Below, piece by piece: positions 1-6,960 of a stretch of DNA of 43,056 nt. A program made the position numbers and the translations under genes. The stretch covers positions 1 to 43,056 of the IMG/VR virus record IMGVR_UViG_3300008113_000270; one strand, 5' to 3'. How positions within the stretch are numbered: the first letter of the stretch is position 1; each line of letters starts with the position of its first letter. The stretch comes from a virus. The notes under the pieces were generated by a model. It made no database searches and had not been told where the DNA came from. It saw only the letters and a program-made list of their open reading frames with translations.

Positions 1-114
1 CCATCATCTTGCAGTGTAACTACTGCGATTCCTTGCTGCCAATTTTCGAAATATTTTGCAGGTGAGCCATCAATATGCGTTGATCCATTAACTGAAGGCA
101 CTGCCCCATCAACT
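1..114. repeat. Terminal direct repeat, left copy (circular assembly overlap)
   Basis: Positions 1-114 are identical to 42943-43056. The repeat lies inside a coding gene rather than in a non-coding end, which is what an assembler overlap on a circular or circularly permuted molecule gives. Unique genome length is therefore 42,942 bp. Confidence 0.95.
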
Positions 115-890
115 CGGCAAAGGCATCCCGGACTGATTGCGACACTTCGGATAGCTCCAGAGCCATTGAAAACGGTCCTTGATTGGATTTCGAGGCGGTG
201 GGAATGTCCGAAGATGGTAGATATATGAGGATCCGCATTGGTGTAGGCTGCCGCAGTAGATCCATTACTTCTTGCTTTTGTGCCGTGGATTGCTCGGAGG
301 TTCTCCGTGATCCAGTAGGCACCTGCTGGGTAGGCGTCAATATACTCAACTCCAATCTCATTTAGTCTCAGTAGGTATGGTATTGACATTACTGGTATTT
401 CATCTGTGTTTGCACGACGGAGCCCGTAAGCACTGAGTGCATTCGCCACAATAAACTTCTCCATGCGGCGATCGTGATTTCCTTCGACCAAAACGATCTT
501 GGCTTTAGGGCCTGCAGCTAGTCTTTGTTGCTGCAGAAACAGGTGTCCACGGTCAAAGGCTGCTTGCGTGGTTGACGCAAAAGCCGCTTCTTGCTCAAAG
601 CGCCCTTGCGACGGTAGATCCAGAAAGTCACCCAGATTGATAACCGTATCAACACGGTCATTCTCCTCAAGCCAATCGGTAATTTGGAGTGCAATATCCA
701 TAGCAGACTCATCATGAAAAGGATCAAGTCTGCCGTCCAACGACCGATAGCCGATCTGCGGATCTGGCAGCGCAACATGCACTGTGTGCTTTGACTTTTT
801 GGGCGCAACTTTTTTAGGTGCTGAGAGCACAACTGGTCTAGCCCTGTCAACTGGTTCCCACTTCGCTTCAGGTTTTAAATTATCTAGCAT
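1..890 (-). CDS. Metallophosphoesterase (calcineurin-like), 5' part; continues across the circle join
   Basis: Joined across the circle this gene is 963 nt (320 aa); the 3' end is at 42870. It carries the metallophosphoesterase motifs: D43-P-Q45, GD at 87-88, GNHD at 137-140, H202 and GHSH at 228-231, which in this family bind two metal ions and hydrolyse phosphoesters. The first motif is D-x-Q instead of the usual D-x-H. The start is the ATG at 890, overlapping the upstream small HTH gene by 11 nt, so it is probably translationally coupled; no good Shine-Dalgarno (SD) is seen. It is last in the minus-strand fibre operon and meets the HNH gene tail to tail. The substrate is unknown; a nucleic-acid or nucleotide role is an inference. 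Confidence 0.9.
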   Translation of the reverse strand, partial: MLDNLKPEAKWEPVDRARPVVLSAPKKVAPKKSKHTVHVALPDPQIGYRSLDGRLDPFHDESAMDIALQITDWLEENDRVDTVINLGDFLDLPSQGRFEQEAAFASTTQAAFDRGHLFLQQQRLAAGPKAKIVLVEGNHDRRMEKFIVANALSAYGLRRANTDEIPVMSIPYLLRLNEIGVEYIDAYPAGAYWITENLRAIHGTKARSNGSTAAAYTNADPHISTIFGHSHRLEIQSRTVFNGSGAIRSVAISPGCLCRVDGAVPSVNGSTHIDGSPAKYFENWQQGIAVVTLQDD

Positions 891-1110
891 GAGCGCAGGG
901 GCACTTCTTTATTCTGTGACGTCGCACTTGTGTTTCAGTAGCAGGGAAGCCCTTTTCCTGCAAAGCCTCAGCTAAGCCGAGGTTAGAAAAGCGCTTATCC
1001 TCCAAAGCGGATAGCAAAATTTGCATATCCTTCTTATCTAGTAGATCAGTGGCACTCCGCATAAGGGCGCAAATGGCTTCTTTCTGCTTGGGTGCAAGAC
1101 CCTCTAACAT
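880..1110 (-). CDS. Small helix-turn-helix-like protein
   Basis: 76 aa, predicted all-helical. The C-terminal half (about residues 40-70) has an arrangement of helix, AEALQEKGFPATETQVRRHR and a basic tail that resembles small phage DNA-binding proteins in which alternative helices read DNA. Role unknown; a transcriptional or packaging-associated DNA-binding function is an inference. A very strong ribosome site (AAAGGAGG) lies 5 nt before the ATG at 1110. It overlaps the metallophosphoesterase start, so the two are probably co-translated. A perfect 9-bp inverted repeat overlaps its ribosome site. Confidence 0.75.
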   Translation of the reverse strand: MLEGLAPKQKEAICALMRSATDLLDKKDMQILLSALEDKRFSNLGLAEALQEKGFPATETQVRRHRIKKCPCAHAR

Positions 1111-1117
1111 AGTTCCT

Positions 1118-1138
1118 CCTTTAAGGTTTCCTTAAAGG
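1118..1138 (-). promoter_or_regulatory. Perfect 9-bp inverted repeat overlapping a Shine-Dalgarno
   Basis: CCTTTAAGG, 3-nt spacer, CCTTAAAGG. On the minus-strand transcript one arm includes half of the AAAGGAGG ribosome site of the 76-aa HTH-like gene. It could fold to hide that site, or be a dimer operator for the gene's own product. Neither is shown. Confidence 0.5.
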
Positions 1139-1199
1139 TTATATTAGCACAGCAAATCATCTGCACATAGCAGATTGATATTATCCCTATTTTGGGGGA

Positions 1200-1451
1200 C
1201 TAAGAAACTAAAAGCGCTGCTTCTTCAGCCGTCAGAGGCTCGCCTGCTACTAGCTTGGCCTTGGCAGAAGCCTTTAGGGCCTCCTTTGCAGCAGCCTCTG
1301 CCTCACGGGCAGCCTGCTCTTCTGCAGCCTGAATGGCCTGAGCCTCACGCTCTGCGATCTCCTCGTCTGTAAGAGGGATAATTTGAACCTTGTCGGGATG
1401 ACCCTCTGGTAGCGAGCAGTCAACCACGAGCTTAGTGGGTCTATCTGACAT
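1200..1451 (-). CDS. Alanine/glutamate-rich small protein of the tail-fibre cluster
   Basis: 83 aa. The N-terminal part (about 1-30) is mixed, with a PLTDEEIAEREAQ segment typical of short proteins found after phage tail-fibre genes. Residues 30-70 are a long Ala/Glu-rich helix, probably coiled coil, and the C-terminus is AEEAALLVS. SD-like GGAAAA lies upstream of the ATG at 1451. It follows the last copy of the repeated adhesin genes by 39 nt. No function can be assigned; a structural or chaperone role for fibres is possible. Confidence 0.7.
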   Translation of the reverse strand: MSDRPTKLVVDCSLPEGHPDKVQIIPLTDEEIAEREAQAIQAAEEQAAREAEAAAKEALKASAKAKLVAGEPLTAEEAALLVS

Positions 1452-1490
1452 GTCTTTTCCTTATCTTGTCTTGATATTTACTATATCATC

Positions 1491-2033
1491 CTAGCTGACT
1501 GTGACGCCGCCGGAAGATCCTTTTGTTATGCCGTATAAAGTTGCGGAACTGTATTGAACAAGGGGATTTTGTGCGTCACCAGAGTTCCATGCAGCCAATG
1601 TAACTGATGTAATTGCTGAATTATTATTCCAAAACCCAGAAACAATATTTAGGAAATTAGTCGTGGTGCTGTTGTTATCTGCCGTGCCTTCAATAGAAAA
1701 ACTTTTGGGGCTTGTTGTTGAGGCATAATTTGGAATATAAATTCCCACATTAGAAAAACTATTAGCGGAAAATCCATTATTTATTGAAGCTAAATTGCTT
1801 CCTACATAAGTATCGCTTCTAGCGAATGTACCAACGCTAGTCCCTCCGCCATTAAGGACTTTCGTGGTCCTACCTGAAGCGCTTCCGTTAAATCTGAGCG
1901 CTAAAAATGGTGTTTCTTCTCTACCTGTAAATTGAATAAATAAATCAGTATAGGTATTCGGGATGCTGGAAAATTCAATTACAGAACTAACACTACCAAC
2001 TTCAGCATGTGCAATAACTGTCCAAGCACTCAT
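1491..2033 (-). CDS. Putative receptor-binding/fibre protein, cassette 2 gene C
   Basis: 180 aa, rich in Ser, Thr, Asn and Gly, predicted all-beta. It starts MSAWTVIAHAEVGS, has the SSIPNTYTDL motif near residue 25, and ends YSSATLYGITKGSSGGVTVS; that 20-residue end is identical to the paralogue at 3142-3681. The pattern of short beta strands, RFNG-type loops and a final LYGI strand is common in uncharacterised phage surface proteins of aquatic viromes. Host adhesion is an inference from its place among fibre genes. It begins 2 nt after the upstream gene's stop. Confidence 0.8.
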   Translation of the reverse strand: MSAWTVIAHAEVGSVSSVIEFSSIPNTYTDLFIQFTGREETPFLALRFNGSASGRTTKVLNGGGTSVGTFARSDTYVGSNLASINNGFSANSFSNVGIYIPNYASTTSPKSFSIEGTADNNSTTTNFLNIVSGFWNNNSAITSVTLAAWNSGDAQNPLVQYSSATLYGITKGSSGGVTVS

Positions 2034-2035
2034 AT

Positions 2036-2524
2036 CTAGCTCACTATTCCGTAAAGGGCGAAGGTTGAACCGATCTCAAAACTACCAGTTGAGGGGTAAA
2101 TAGTTATTGAGGTAATTGGATTTGTGCTTGCCCATCTACCACCAGTCATGTCAACGCCAAAAGTAGAGTTAGTTCTCGATATAACAATTTTTTGCTTATC
2201 CGTAACGGCATAATCAAAAATTTCAATTATTGCATTGTGTGAAAAGTCGGTTGCTAAATCACCATTTCCGTTCAATCTCATAAAGGCAGCATTTGTTGAA
2301 GAATTATAGGAAACTACAGAACCAGTTGCTTGCGCAGTTACTCGGTTGTAATTATTGCCCGTATCGCCATTGAATCGAATATAATAGTCTGCTTGAGCCG
2401 TATTATCAGTATTTGTAATGACAACTAAATGTCGATATGTATTTGGGATTGAATTAAAAATAATAGATGAATCAGTTCCAGTTAGCGTTAGATTAGCTAA
2501 GGCGATATATGTAGCGGTAGGCAT
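2036..2524 (-). CDS. Putative receptor-binding/fibre protein, cassette 2 gene B
   Basis: 162 aa, beta-rich. The first 14 residues (MPTATYIALANLTL) and the last 11 (GSTFALYGIVS) match the paralogue at 3684-4154 exactly, while the centre has diverged strongly. It has SIPNTYRHL at about residue 25 and a RFNGDTGNNY loop. The start codon overlaps the upstream stop (TAATG), indicating translational coupling. It is the same fold family as its neighbours; an exposed adhesin role is inferred. Confidence 0.8.
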   Translation of the reverse strand: MPTATYIALANLTLTGTDSSIIFNSIPNTYRHLVVITNTDNTAQADYYIRFNGDTGNNYNRVTAQATGSVVSYNSSTNAAFMRLNGNGDLATDFSHNAIIEIFDYAVTDKQKIVISRTNSTFGVDMTGGRWASTNPITSITIYPSTGSFEIGSTFALYGIVS

Positions 2525-3135
2525 TAGCTAGACCTCATTCCATACAGGCTAAAAGTTGAATATTGAACAAAATCAGTAGCGCCGCTGGTCAGAGTAAGAG
2601 TTGTTAGCGCACCGGTATTTCTCCATTGACCGCTAAATAACCAAATTGTATTATCAGTTCCATCATTTGCTGTAGTCAAAGATCTGATTGATTTATTTGT
2701 AGTTGTTTCAAAAGGATTAAGAATATTTACCACCGAAGCACCAAAAATACCTGCCCCACTTGTGCTTCCCGTCAATCTTCCGACGATCATATTTGTTTGA
2801 TTTATGCTGCCGCCGGCTGAGGTAGCTGTTCCTGTACTGTATAAGTAATGGTAATCATAGCCAGTTGTGCTTGAATTTAATTGTAAGTAGACATTGTCAC
2901 TTCTGGTCCCGCCGCTAGCTCTATGAGTCATGCGAAGTTGCAAGTGCTGATAAGTACTTCCATAGGATGTATTTAAATTGGAAAAGGTAACAGAAACTTG
3001 ACCGCTTGAGCTTACTGAAACCGTGTCCAAAAGTTCATAAGCGCCAATGATCCGATACGCCTCATTACCAACCAGCATGCTCTGATACCACCTGTTATCT
3101 AACAGGCTACTTTTCTTTAGAGACCTAACTGCCAT
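2524..3135 (-). CDS. Putative receptor-binding/fibre protein, cassette 2 gene A
   Basis: 203 aa. The N-terminal about 45 residues (MAVRSLKKSSLL, then a YQSMLVGNEAY stretch) are shared with the paralogue at 4154-4762 and may be an attachment segment. The rest is beta-rich with TFSNLNTSYGSTYQHLQLR at about residues 50-70 and the C-terminal end FSLYGMRSS. It begins cassette 2, 6 nt after the last gene of cassette 1. Confidence 0.8.
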   Translation of the reverse strand: MAVRSLKKSSLLDNRWYQSMLVGNEAYRIIGAYELLDTVSVSSSGQVSVTFSNLNTSYGSTYQHLQLRMTHRASGGTRSDNVYLQLNSSTTGYDYHYLYSTGTATSAGGSINQTNMIVGRLTGSTSGAGIFGASVVNILNPFETTTNKSIRSLTTANDGTDNTIWLFSGQWRNTGALTTLTLTSGATDFVQYSTFSLYGMRSS

Positions 3136-3141
3136 GATGTC

Positions 3142-3681
3142 CTAGCTTACCGTAACTCCACCGCTTGAACCCTTGGTAATGCCGTAGAGGGTTGCGGAGC
3201 TGTATTGCTGCCAAGTTCCACCAGCAGACGAATCTAAGGTCACAGTTGTAATTGCTGCAGTATTTGACCATAAGGCAGCACCAATAAGAGCATAAGCTTC
3301 TGTTGCGTTGTTTTCGCTAACGCTATCTATGGTAACCAATTTATTGGCAGAACCTGAATAATTTGGAATGTAAATCAAAACATTAGCAAAAGTGTTTGCT
3401 GTTGAGGTGTTGCCATTGATCAAACCATTCTCTATGTATGAGGAAACGCCTTGAGTATTAGCCGAAACTGCACTTCCGGTTCCATACAGTCTTCTGCTTG
3501 AATAATTAGCAGCGTTCCCGTTAAATGCAATAGTAAGCCAATCCCAAATATTGGCTTGATTGCCTCGAACAGAAAGCAATATTGCCAAGTCTGTAAAGCT
3601 ACCGCTTATTGAGCCAAATTGAATGTTTGTAGCCCCACCCGAACCAACCTCGGTATGTGCAATAACTGTCCAAGCACTCAT
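3142..3681 (-). CDS. Putative receptor-binding/fibre protein, cassette 1 gene C
   Basis: 179 aa, paralogue of the product of 1491-2033. It shares the N-terminus MSAWTVIAH and the 20-residue C-terminus. The centre contains motifs seen in many aquatic phage surface proteins: IQFGSISGSFTDL, IAFNGNAANYSSR, NVLIYIPNYSGS and LWSNTAAITTVTL. No catalytic residues are evident. A trimeric beta-structured tip or decoration protein is the most natural reading, by inference. Confidence 0.8.
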   Translation of the reverse strand: MSAWTVIAHTEVGSGGATNIQFGSISGSFTDLAILLSVRGNQANIWDWLTIAFNGNAANYSSRRLYGTGSAVSANTQGVSSYIENGLINGNTSTANTFANVLIYIPNYSGSANKLVTIDSVSENNATEAYALIGAALWSNTAAITTVTLDSSAGGTWQQYSSATLYGITKGSSGGVTVS

Positions 3682-3683
3682 GT

Positions 3684-4154
3684 CTAGCTCACTATTCCGT
3701 AAAGGGCAAAGGTTGAACCGCTAAGAAATTGGTCTGATGCATCATCTGGGCCAATAAATGCAACAGAAGTAATGGCACTTGTTGTTGCTACACGACCAGC
3801 GATAGCCCAAACAGAAGAAGCAGCAGTGCTAGCTCTAGTAAGAACAGTTTTGTGTTTATCGGTTGCTGAATAATCCATAATGTTTACAGTAAACACAGCG
3901 TGATTATTTGAAAACGGCACAACTAAATCTGTAGTGCTAGAGGTTGGGCCACCGCTATCCATAAAAACTGAACTTCCATTAGAGCCATTGAGTGTCATGT
4001 AACCACCCCTTGCGGTAGGGCTACCAGTTAGACCAACTATATTTATGACGGCAACTAAATCTCGATATGTATTTGGGATGTTTGAGAATGTGACTGTTCC
4101 TGCGTTTGCAGATAATGTCAAATTAGCCAAAGCAATATAAGTAGCAGTAGGCAT
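3684..4154 (-). CDS. Putative receptor-binding/fibre protein, cassette 1 gene B
   Basis: 156 aa, shortest of the six. It has the N-terminus MPTATYIALANLTL, SNIPNTYRDL near residue 25, the NIMDYSATDKHKTVLTR segment aligning with IFDYAVTDKQKIVISR of its paralogue, and GSTFALYGIVS at the end. It is translationally coupled to the upstream gene by a TAATG overlap and is followed after 2 nt by gene C. Confidence 0.8.
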   Translation of the reverse strand: MPTATYIALANLTLSANAGTVTFSNIPNTYRDLVAVINIVGLTGSPTARGGYMTLNGSNGSSVFMDSGGPTSSTTDLVVPFSNNHAVFTVNIMDYSATDKHKTVLTRASTAASSVWAIAGRVATTSAITSVAFIGPDDASDQFLSGSTFALYGIVS

Positions 4155-4762
4155 TAGCTAGACCTCATTCCATATAGGGAGAAGCGAGAGCCAATAACGA
4201 AGTCACCAATGACATCAAGCTTAAGTGAAGTCAAGGCTGCTGTATTTCTCCATAATCCGCTTTCAAGAGCAACCTGTCTATCGCTCTCACCCTGACCTAA
4301 GAACATTCTCGTAGTGGTGAATTTTGTTGTCTCGAAGGGGTCGAGTATGTCCATAATAAAGGCTGTGAATTTGTTTGCAGTTGCATTATTAGCAGCGTAA
4401 TAACTGATATAAGGAACAGCATCGTAGAAGCTACTAACGACCGAGCCGCTACCCGCTAAACCATGGCTGTTGTAATTACCGCCAGCAAGTGTCTCATCGC
4501 CATTGAAGAAAAATGTTCCCAAGTCTGCTACCTGACCAGACCTGTTTGTTCTTGCAACAACCCTCAGCTGTAAATGCTGATAGGTGCTTCCATAAGATGA
4601 ATTCAGGTTAGAAAAAGTAATAGTTGCTTGATTGCCAGTTAGAAGAACTGTCTCTAAATGCTCATAAGTACCTGGGGGCACATACGCAGCATTGCCCGCC
4701 AGCATAGACGAGTATTTGTCGTAAGTAACTAGACCAGAGCGAGCAAGGCTTTTGACCGCCAT
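4154..4762 (-). CDS. Putative receptor-binding/fibre protein, cassette 1 gene A
   Basis: 202 aa. The N-terminal segment MAVKSLARSGLVTYDKYSSM resembles an anchoring region. The remainder is beta-rich with TFSNLNSSYGSTYQHLQLR near residues 50-70, a MDILDPFETTKFT segment that is also in its paralogue (NILNPFETTTNKS), and an FSLYGMRSS end. SD AAGGAG lies 5 nt before the ATG at 4762. First gene of the duplicated cassette. Confidence 0.8.
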   Translation of the reverse strand: MAVKSLARSGLVTYDKYSSMLAGNAAYVPPGTYEHLETVLLTGNQATITFSNLNSSYGSTYQHLQLRVVARTNRSGQVADLGTFFFNGDETLAGGNYNSHGLAGSGSVVSSFYDAVPYISYYAANNATANKFTAFIMDILDPFETTKFTTTRMFLGQGESDRQVALESGLWRNTAALTSLKLDVIGDFVIGSRFSLYGMRSS

Positions 4763-4771
4763 TATCGCTCC

Positions 4772-5101
4772 TTAGGCTATTTCAGAACCGAATACGTTGA
4801 AGCTTAGATTTGCAGTGGATGCGTATACGGTCACTACGTCTGCAGCATCGATTGTGATGCCTAGTGTAATTGTAGTAGAGTCCGATGCACCAACGGTTAC
4901 ATCGTAAGCAATGTAGTGCTGGTTAGCCAAGCTTGCACCATTTGGTCTGATCGCAATGCGGTAGGTGGCAGCACTGGCAGCACGGTTAGCAACTACGATC
5001 GTGGAGACAACTGCCTGAGTTGCACTAGGCACAGTGTAAATGTCAGTAGCAGTAGTTGCGCTTGGCGCACTCTGTGCTAGAACCTTGTAAGTAGTTGCCA
5101 A
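4772..5101 (-). CDS. Small beta-rich fibre-associated structural protein
   Basis: 109 aa with alternating Thr/Ala/Val beta strands (TATDIYTVPSATQAVVSTIVVANRAA, then TYRIAIRPNGASL, here given in parts). Proteins of this size and pattern are frequent next to phage tail-fibre genes and are usually called head or tail decoration proteins; the exact role is unknown. It follows a gene with Mtd-like N-termini by 1 nt and precedes the repeated adhesin cassette by 9 nt, so it is probably part of the same host-recognition assembly. Confidence 0.75.
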   Translation of the reverse strand: MATTYKVLAQSAPSATTATDIYTVPSATQAVVSTIVVANRAASAATYRIAIRPNGASLANQHYIAYDVTVGASDSTTITLGITIDAADVVTVYASTANLSFNVFGSEIA

Positions 5102-5102
5102 T

Positions 5103-5483
5103 TTAAGCTCCCATCAAAAGAAATACGCTTGGCGTTGGATCTGTAGTAATTGTAGCCCATGAAGCGGTAGTTCCGTTAGTAGTTAGGTACTTTCCGTCAT
5201 TTCCCGTTTGGCTTGGTAGGGCATCGAGGGTTGCGTTTACCCAAGCGGTTCCGTTCCATTGTAGAACCTGCCCGCTTGCGGCATCTGTGATCGTGACATC
5301 GCCGATAGCATCTAGCGTAGTAACAACGCCAAAGTAGGCCAGCGAGTTCCAAGCGGTTGAACCGTTACCGATCTTAGCCTTAAGGGTATCGGTTTCTATA
5401 CCAACTTCACCCTGTGCCAGAACGGTGTTAGCGCTGGTCCAGTTAGCTGCGGTATCCCGCCTAAGCTGAATCTGTGATGCCAT
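5103..5483 (-). CDS. Fibre protein with Mtd-like N-terminal domain (copy 2)
   Basis: 126 aa. Residues about 3-52 (QIQLRRDTAANWTSANTVL, then GEVGIETDT, KIGNGSTAWNSLAYFG) match the major-tropism-determinant N-terminal type of domain, which attaches fibres or tips to the virion as trimers. Downstream is a DVTITDAASGQVLQWNGTAW segment, a repeat type common in phage fibres. It is a paralogue of the upstream product of 5483-5881, and its start is coupled to that gene's stop. No receptor-binding C-terminal lectin domain is present. Confidence 0.83.
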   Translation of the reverse strand: MASQIQLRRDTAANWTSANTVLAQGEVGIETDTLKAKIGNGSTAWNSLAYFGVVTTLDAIGDVTITDAASGQVLQWNGTAWVNATLDALPSQTGNDGKYLTTNGTTASWATITTDPTPSVFLLMGA

Positions 5484-5881
5484 TAAAAGCTCCCTGCATT
5501 TCCGCCATTTATATTAGCATAGGCAGCATAGACGGTATTCGCTGCCCCGCCATCAATGTAGATTGTGGGGTCCACGTAATCTGTGATATCTGCCAAAAGA
5601 TGCGTGTGAGCAAAGTCTGTGATATCCGTCTTGACGTGAGTGTGTGCTGAAGGCGGGAATGTAGTCGGTTTGTTTAGAACCGAAGTCCATTCAACTGTAC
5701 CTATACCAGAGGAGTCTCCAACGGTATAGCCCAAGGCAGACCAAGTGCTAGTGCCGTCACCAATTTTCGATCTGCGGGTATCGGTCTCTATGCCCATCTC
5801 ACCCGAGGCGAGAACTGGATTTGCTGAGGCCCACTGCGCTGCAGTGCCCCTACGGAGACGAATAACGGTTTGAGCTGGCAT
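5483..5881 (-). CDS. Fibre protein with Mtd-like N-terminal domain (copy 1)
   Basis: 132 aa. The N-terminal 50 residues (VIRLRRGTAAQWASANPVL, GEMGIETDT, KIGDGTSTWSALGY) are the Mtd-N type of domain. The second half has two HTH-x-(K/L)xDITD units (AHTHVKTDITDFAHTHLLAD), a metal-binding-looking histidine repeat often seen in trimeric fibre shafts. It ends in GGNAGSF. Adjacent to, and partly duplicated in, the product of 5103-5483. Confidence 0.83.
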   Translation of the reverse strand: MPAQTVIRLRRGTAAQWASANPVLASGEMGIETDTRRSKIGDGTSTWSALGYTVGDSSGIGTVEWTSVLNKPTTFPPSAHTHVKTDITDFAHTHLLADITDYVDPTIYIDGGAANTVYAAYANINGGNAGSF

Positions 5882-5900
5882 GAGCCTTATTCTACACTAT

Positions 5901-6494
5901 CTACTCGGAAATCTGGTATGTACCGCCAATATGAAAATTGTCTGCGGTACTAAGGGTGACAGGCACGTTGTGCTCAAAGAAAACTTGCCGGCCATTCGAT
6001 GCCGTGGAAAGAAGCGTCATTCTATTTGATCCAGCCAGAATGTGCCCCAAAATGGCGTATTCATCTCCAGTGGATATGTCATGCAGGCAGCCGTCTGAAA
6101 AAAGGTAGTTCCTCTTGGATGTGAATGGTAAATCCATGTAGTACTGGCCAGTGCCAAAGTTGGTGATATTGTCAAACTCTACGTCGATCGCAAAATTGAC
6201 CAGGCTGCCGATCTTTGTATAGGTGCCAGAAAACATTGGTGGCCCGCTAAATGTGGGCTGAGTGCCGCCTAGAGTACCGCCACCGGGGATAAAATCAACC
6301 TGAACGGTTTCAAGGTCAGTAGATACTAACTTCCTAGAGGTTCTACCGTCGTGGATGTGGTCGCCAGGTGAGGCTTGGTTGGGCAGGATTCCTAGCGTGT
6401 GGTGCTGAGCCCTTGGGGACTCATCGATATCAGAGTTATTGTGTAGCCTTTTTACTTCATCGTAAGAGGTCTGTTCTACCGGTCTGATTTTCAT
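5901..6494 (-). CDS. Tail-fibre/receptor-binding protein, first gene of the minus-strand fibre operon
   Basis: 197 aa. Residues about 30-50 (QHHTLGILPNQASPGDHIHD) are the phage structural motif in which histidines and a PGDHxHD loop sit before a fibre domain. The C-terminal 130 residues are beta-rich (FSGTYTKIGSLVNFAIDVEF onward) like appendage C-domains with a jelly-roll-type fold. There is no SD before the ATG at 6494. A TAGAAT hexamer sits 6 nt upstream of the ATG, so this mRNA may be leaderless. It is divergent from the structural operon. Confidence 0.8.
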   Translation of the reverse strand: MKIRPVEQTSYDEVKRLHNNSDIDESPRAQHHTLGILPNQASPGDHIHDGRTSRKLVSTDLETVQVDFIPGGGTLGGTQPTFSGPPMFSGTYTKIGSLVNFAIDVEFDNITNFGTGQYYMDLPFTSKRNYLFSDGCLHDISTGDEYAILGHILAGSNRMTLLSTASNGRQVFFEHNVPVTLSTADNFHIGGTYQISE

Positions 6495-6525
6495 GCTAAT
6501 ATTCTATCTATAAAGGAGACGGCCC
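6495..6525. promoter_or_regulatory. 31-bp divergent promoter region
   Basis: It separates the fibre operon (minus) from the packaging/structural operon (plus). Minus strand: TAGAAT (6508-6503), then 6 nt, then ATG, the geometry of a leaderless actinobacterial transcript. Plus strand: TAATAT at 6497-6502 and AAAGGAG at 6512-6518 for the TTG start at 6526. No clear -35 on either strand; any such element would lie inside the neighbouring genes. Confidence 0.5.
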
Positions 6526-6960
6526 TTGAGTAAATCTAAATCTATTGGTACCAGAGCTGAAACAGCTGTACGTAATTATCTCCTATCTGCGGGCTATTCC
6601 GAGCTCGAGGCCCACCGTAACGTTCTAAAAGGTTCCGATGACGAAGGCGACGTCTGGCTAAGGGATCCTAAGCACGGGCTCATTGTCTTCGAGATTAAGG
6701 GTGGCAAGGCCGCCAAAGAGGCCTCTTATGAACAGATGAAGAAGTGGTATGGCGAGGCTGAAACTGAAATGGAAAATGCTGGCGCAGCCTTCGGATTCCT
6801 AGTTACTCAGCGAGCAGGCGTTGGCTATCCACGTGCAGGTGAGTGGTGGGCTTTTGGCAACCTTGGGGATACTGCCTTTTTAGCCGGGGCTGGCGAGGTA
6901 GAAAATGATGCATTTATTAGACTTACTCTTTCTGAGTTGGTGAAGTTGATCCGTGGCTAA
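6526..6960 (+). CDS. PD-(D/E)XK nuclease-like protein
   Basis: 144 aa. GTRAET near the N-terminus, then DDEGDVWLRDPKHGLIVFEIKGGKA (about residues 37-61, quoted as GDVWLRD and VFEIKGG): an Asp followed by Glu-x-Lys in the PD-(D/E)XK arrangement of Holliday-junction resolvases and restriction-type nucleases. TTG start preceded by SD AAAGGAG at 7-nt spacing. It overlaps the large terminase gene by 8 nt. Resolution of branched DNA before packaging is a plausible role given this position, but inferred. Confidence 0.75.
   Translation: MSKSKSIGTRAETAVRNYLLSAGYSELEAHRNVLKGSDDEGDVWLRDPKHGLIVFEIKGGKAAKEASYEQMKKWYGEAETEMENAGAAFGFLVTQRAGVGYPRAGEWWAFGNLGDTAFLAGAGEVENDAFIRLTLSELVKLIRG

Larger units (their letters stand above)
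1491..4762 (-). repeat. Tandem duplication of a three-gene adhesin cassette (A-B-C, A-B-C)
   Basis: Cassette 1 is 4762-3142 and cassette 2 is 3135-1491. Gene order, junction spacing (TAATG overlap, then a 2-nt gap) and gene ends are conserved. DNA is nearly identical across B/C junctions (about 62 nt at 2011-2072 and 3659-3720) but strongly diverged in gene centres. The A, B and C products also share IPNTY/LYGI-type motifs with each other, so the set is one family in six copies. Confidence 0.88.

Noticed and set aside
183-975. Plus-strand frames opposite the metallophosphoesterase gene
   Set aside because: They are shadows of the minus-strand gene with all four catalytic motifs in the other frame.
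1491-5881. Diversity-generating retroelement acting on the adhesin genes
   Set aside because: No reverse transcriptase gene and no template-repeat/variable-repeat pair; divergence is spread over gene centres rather than adenine-specific.
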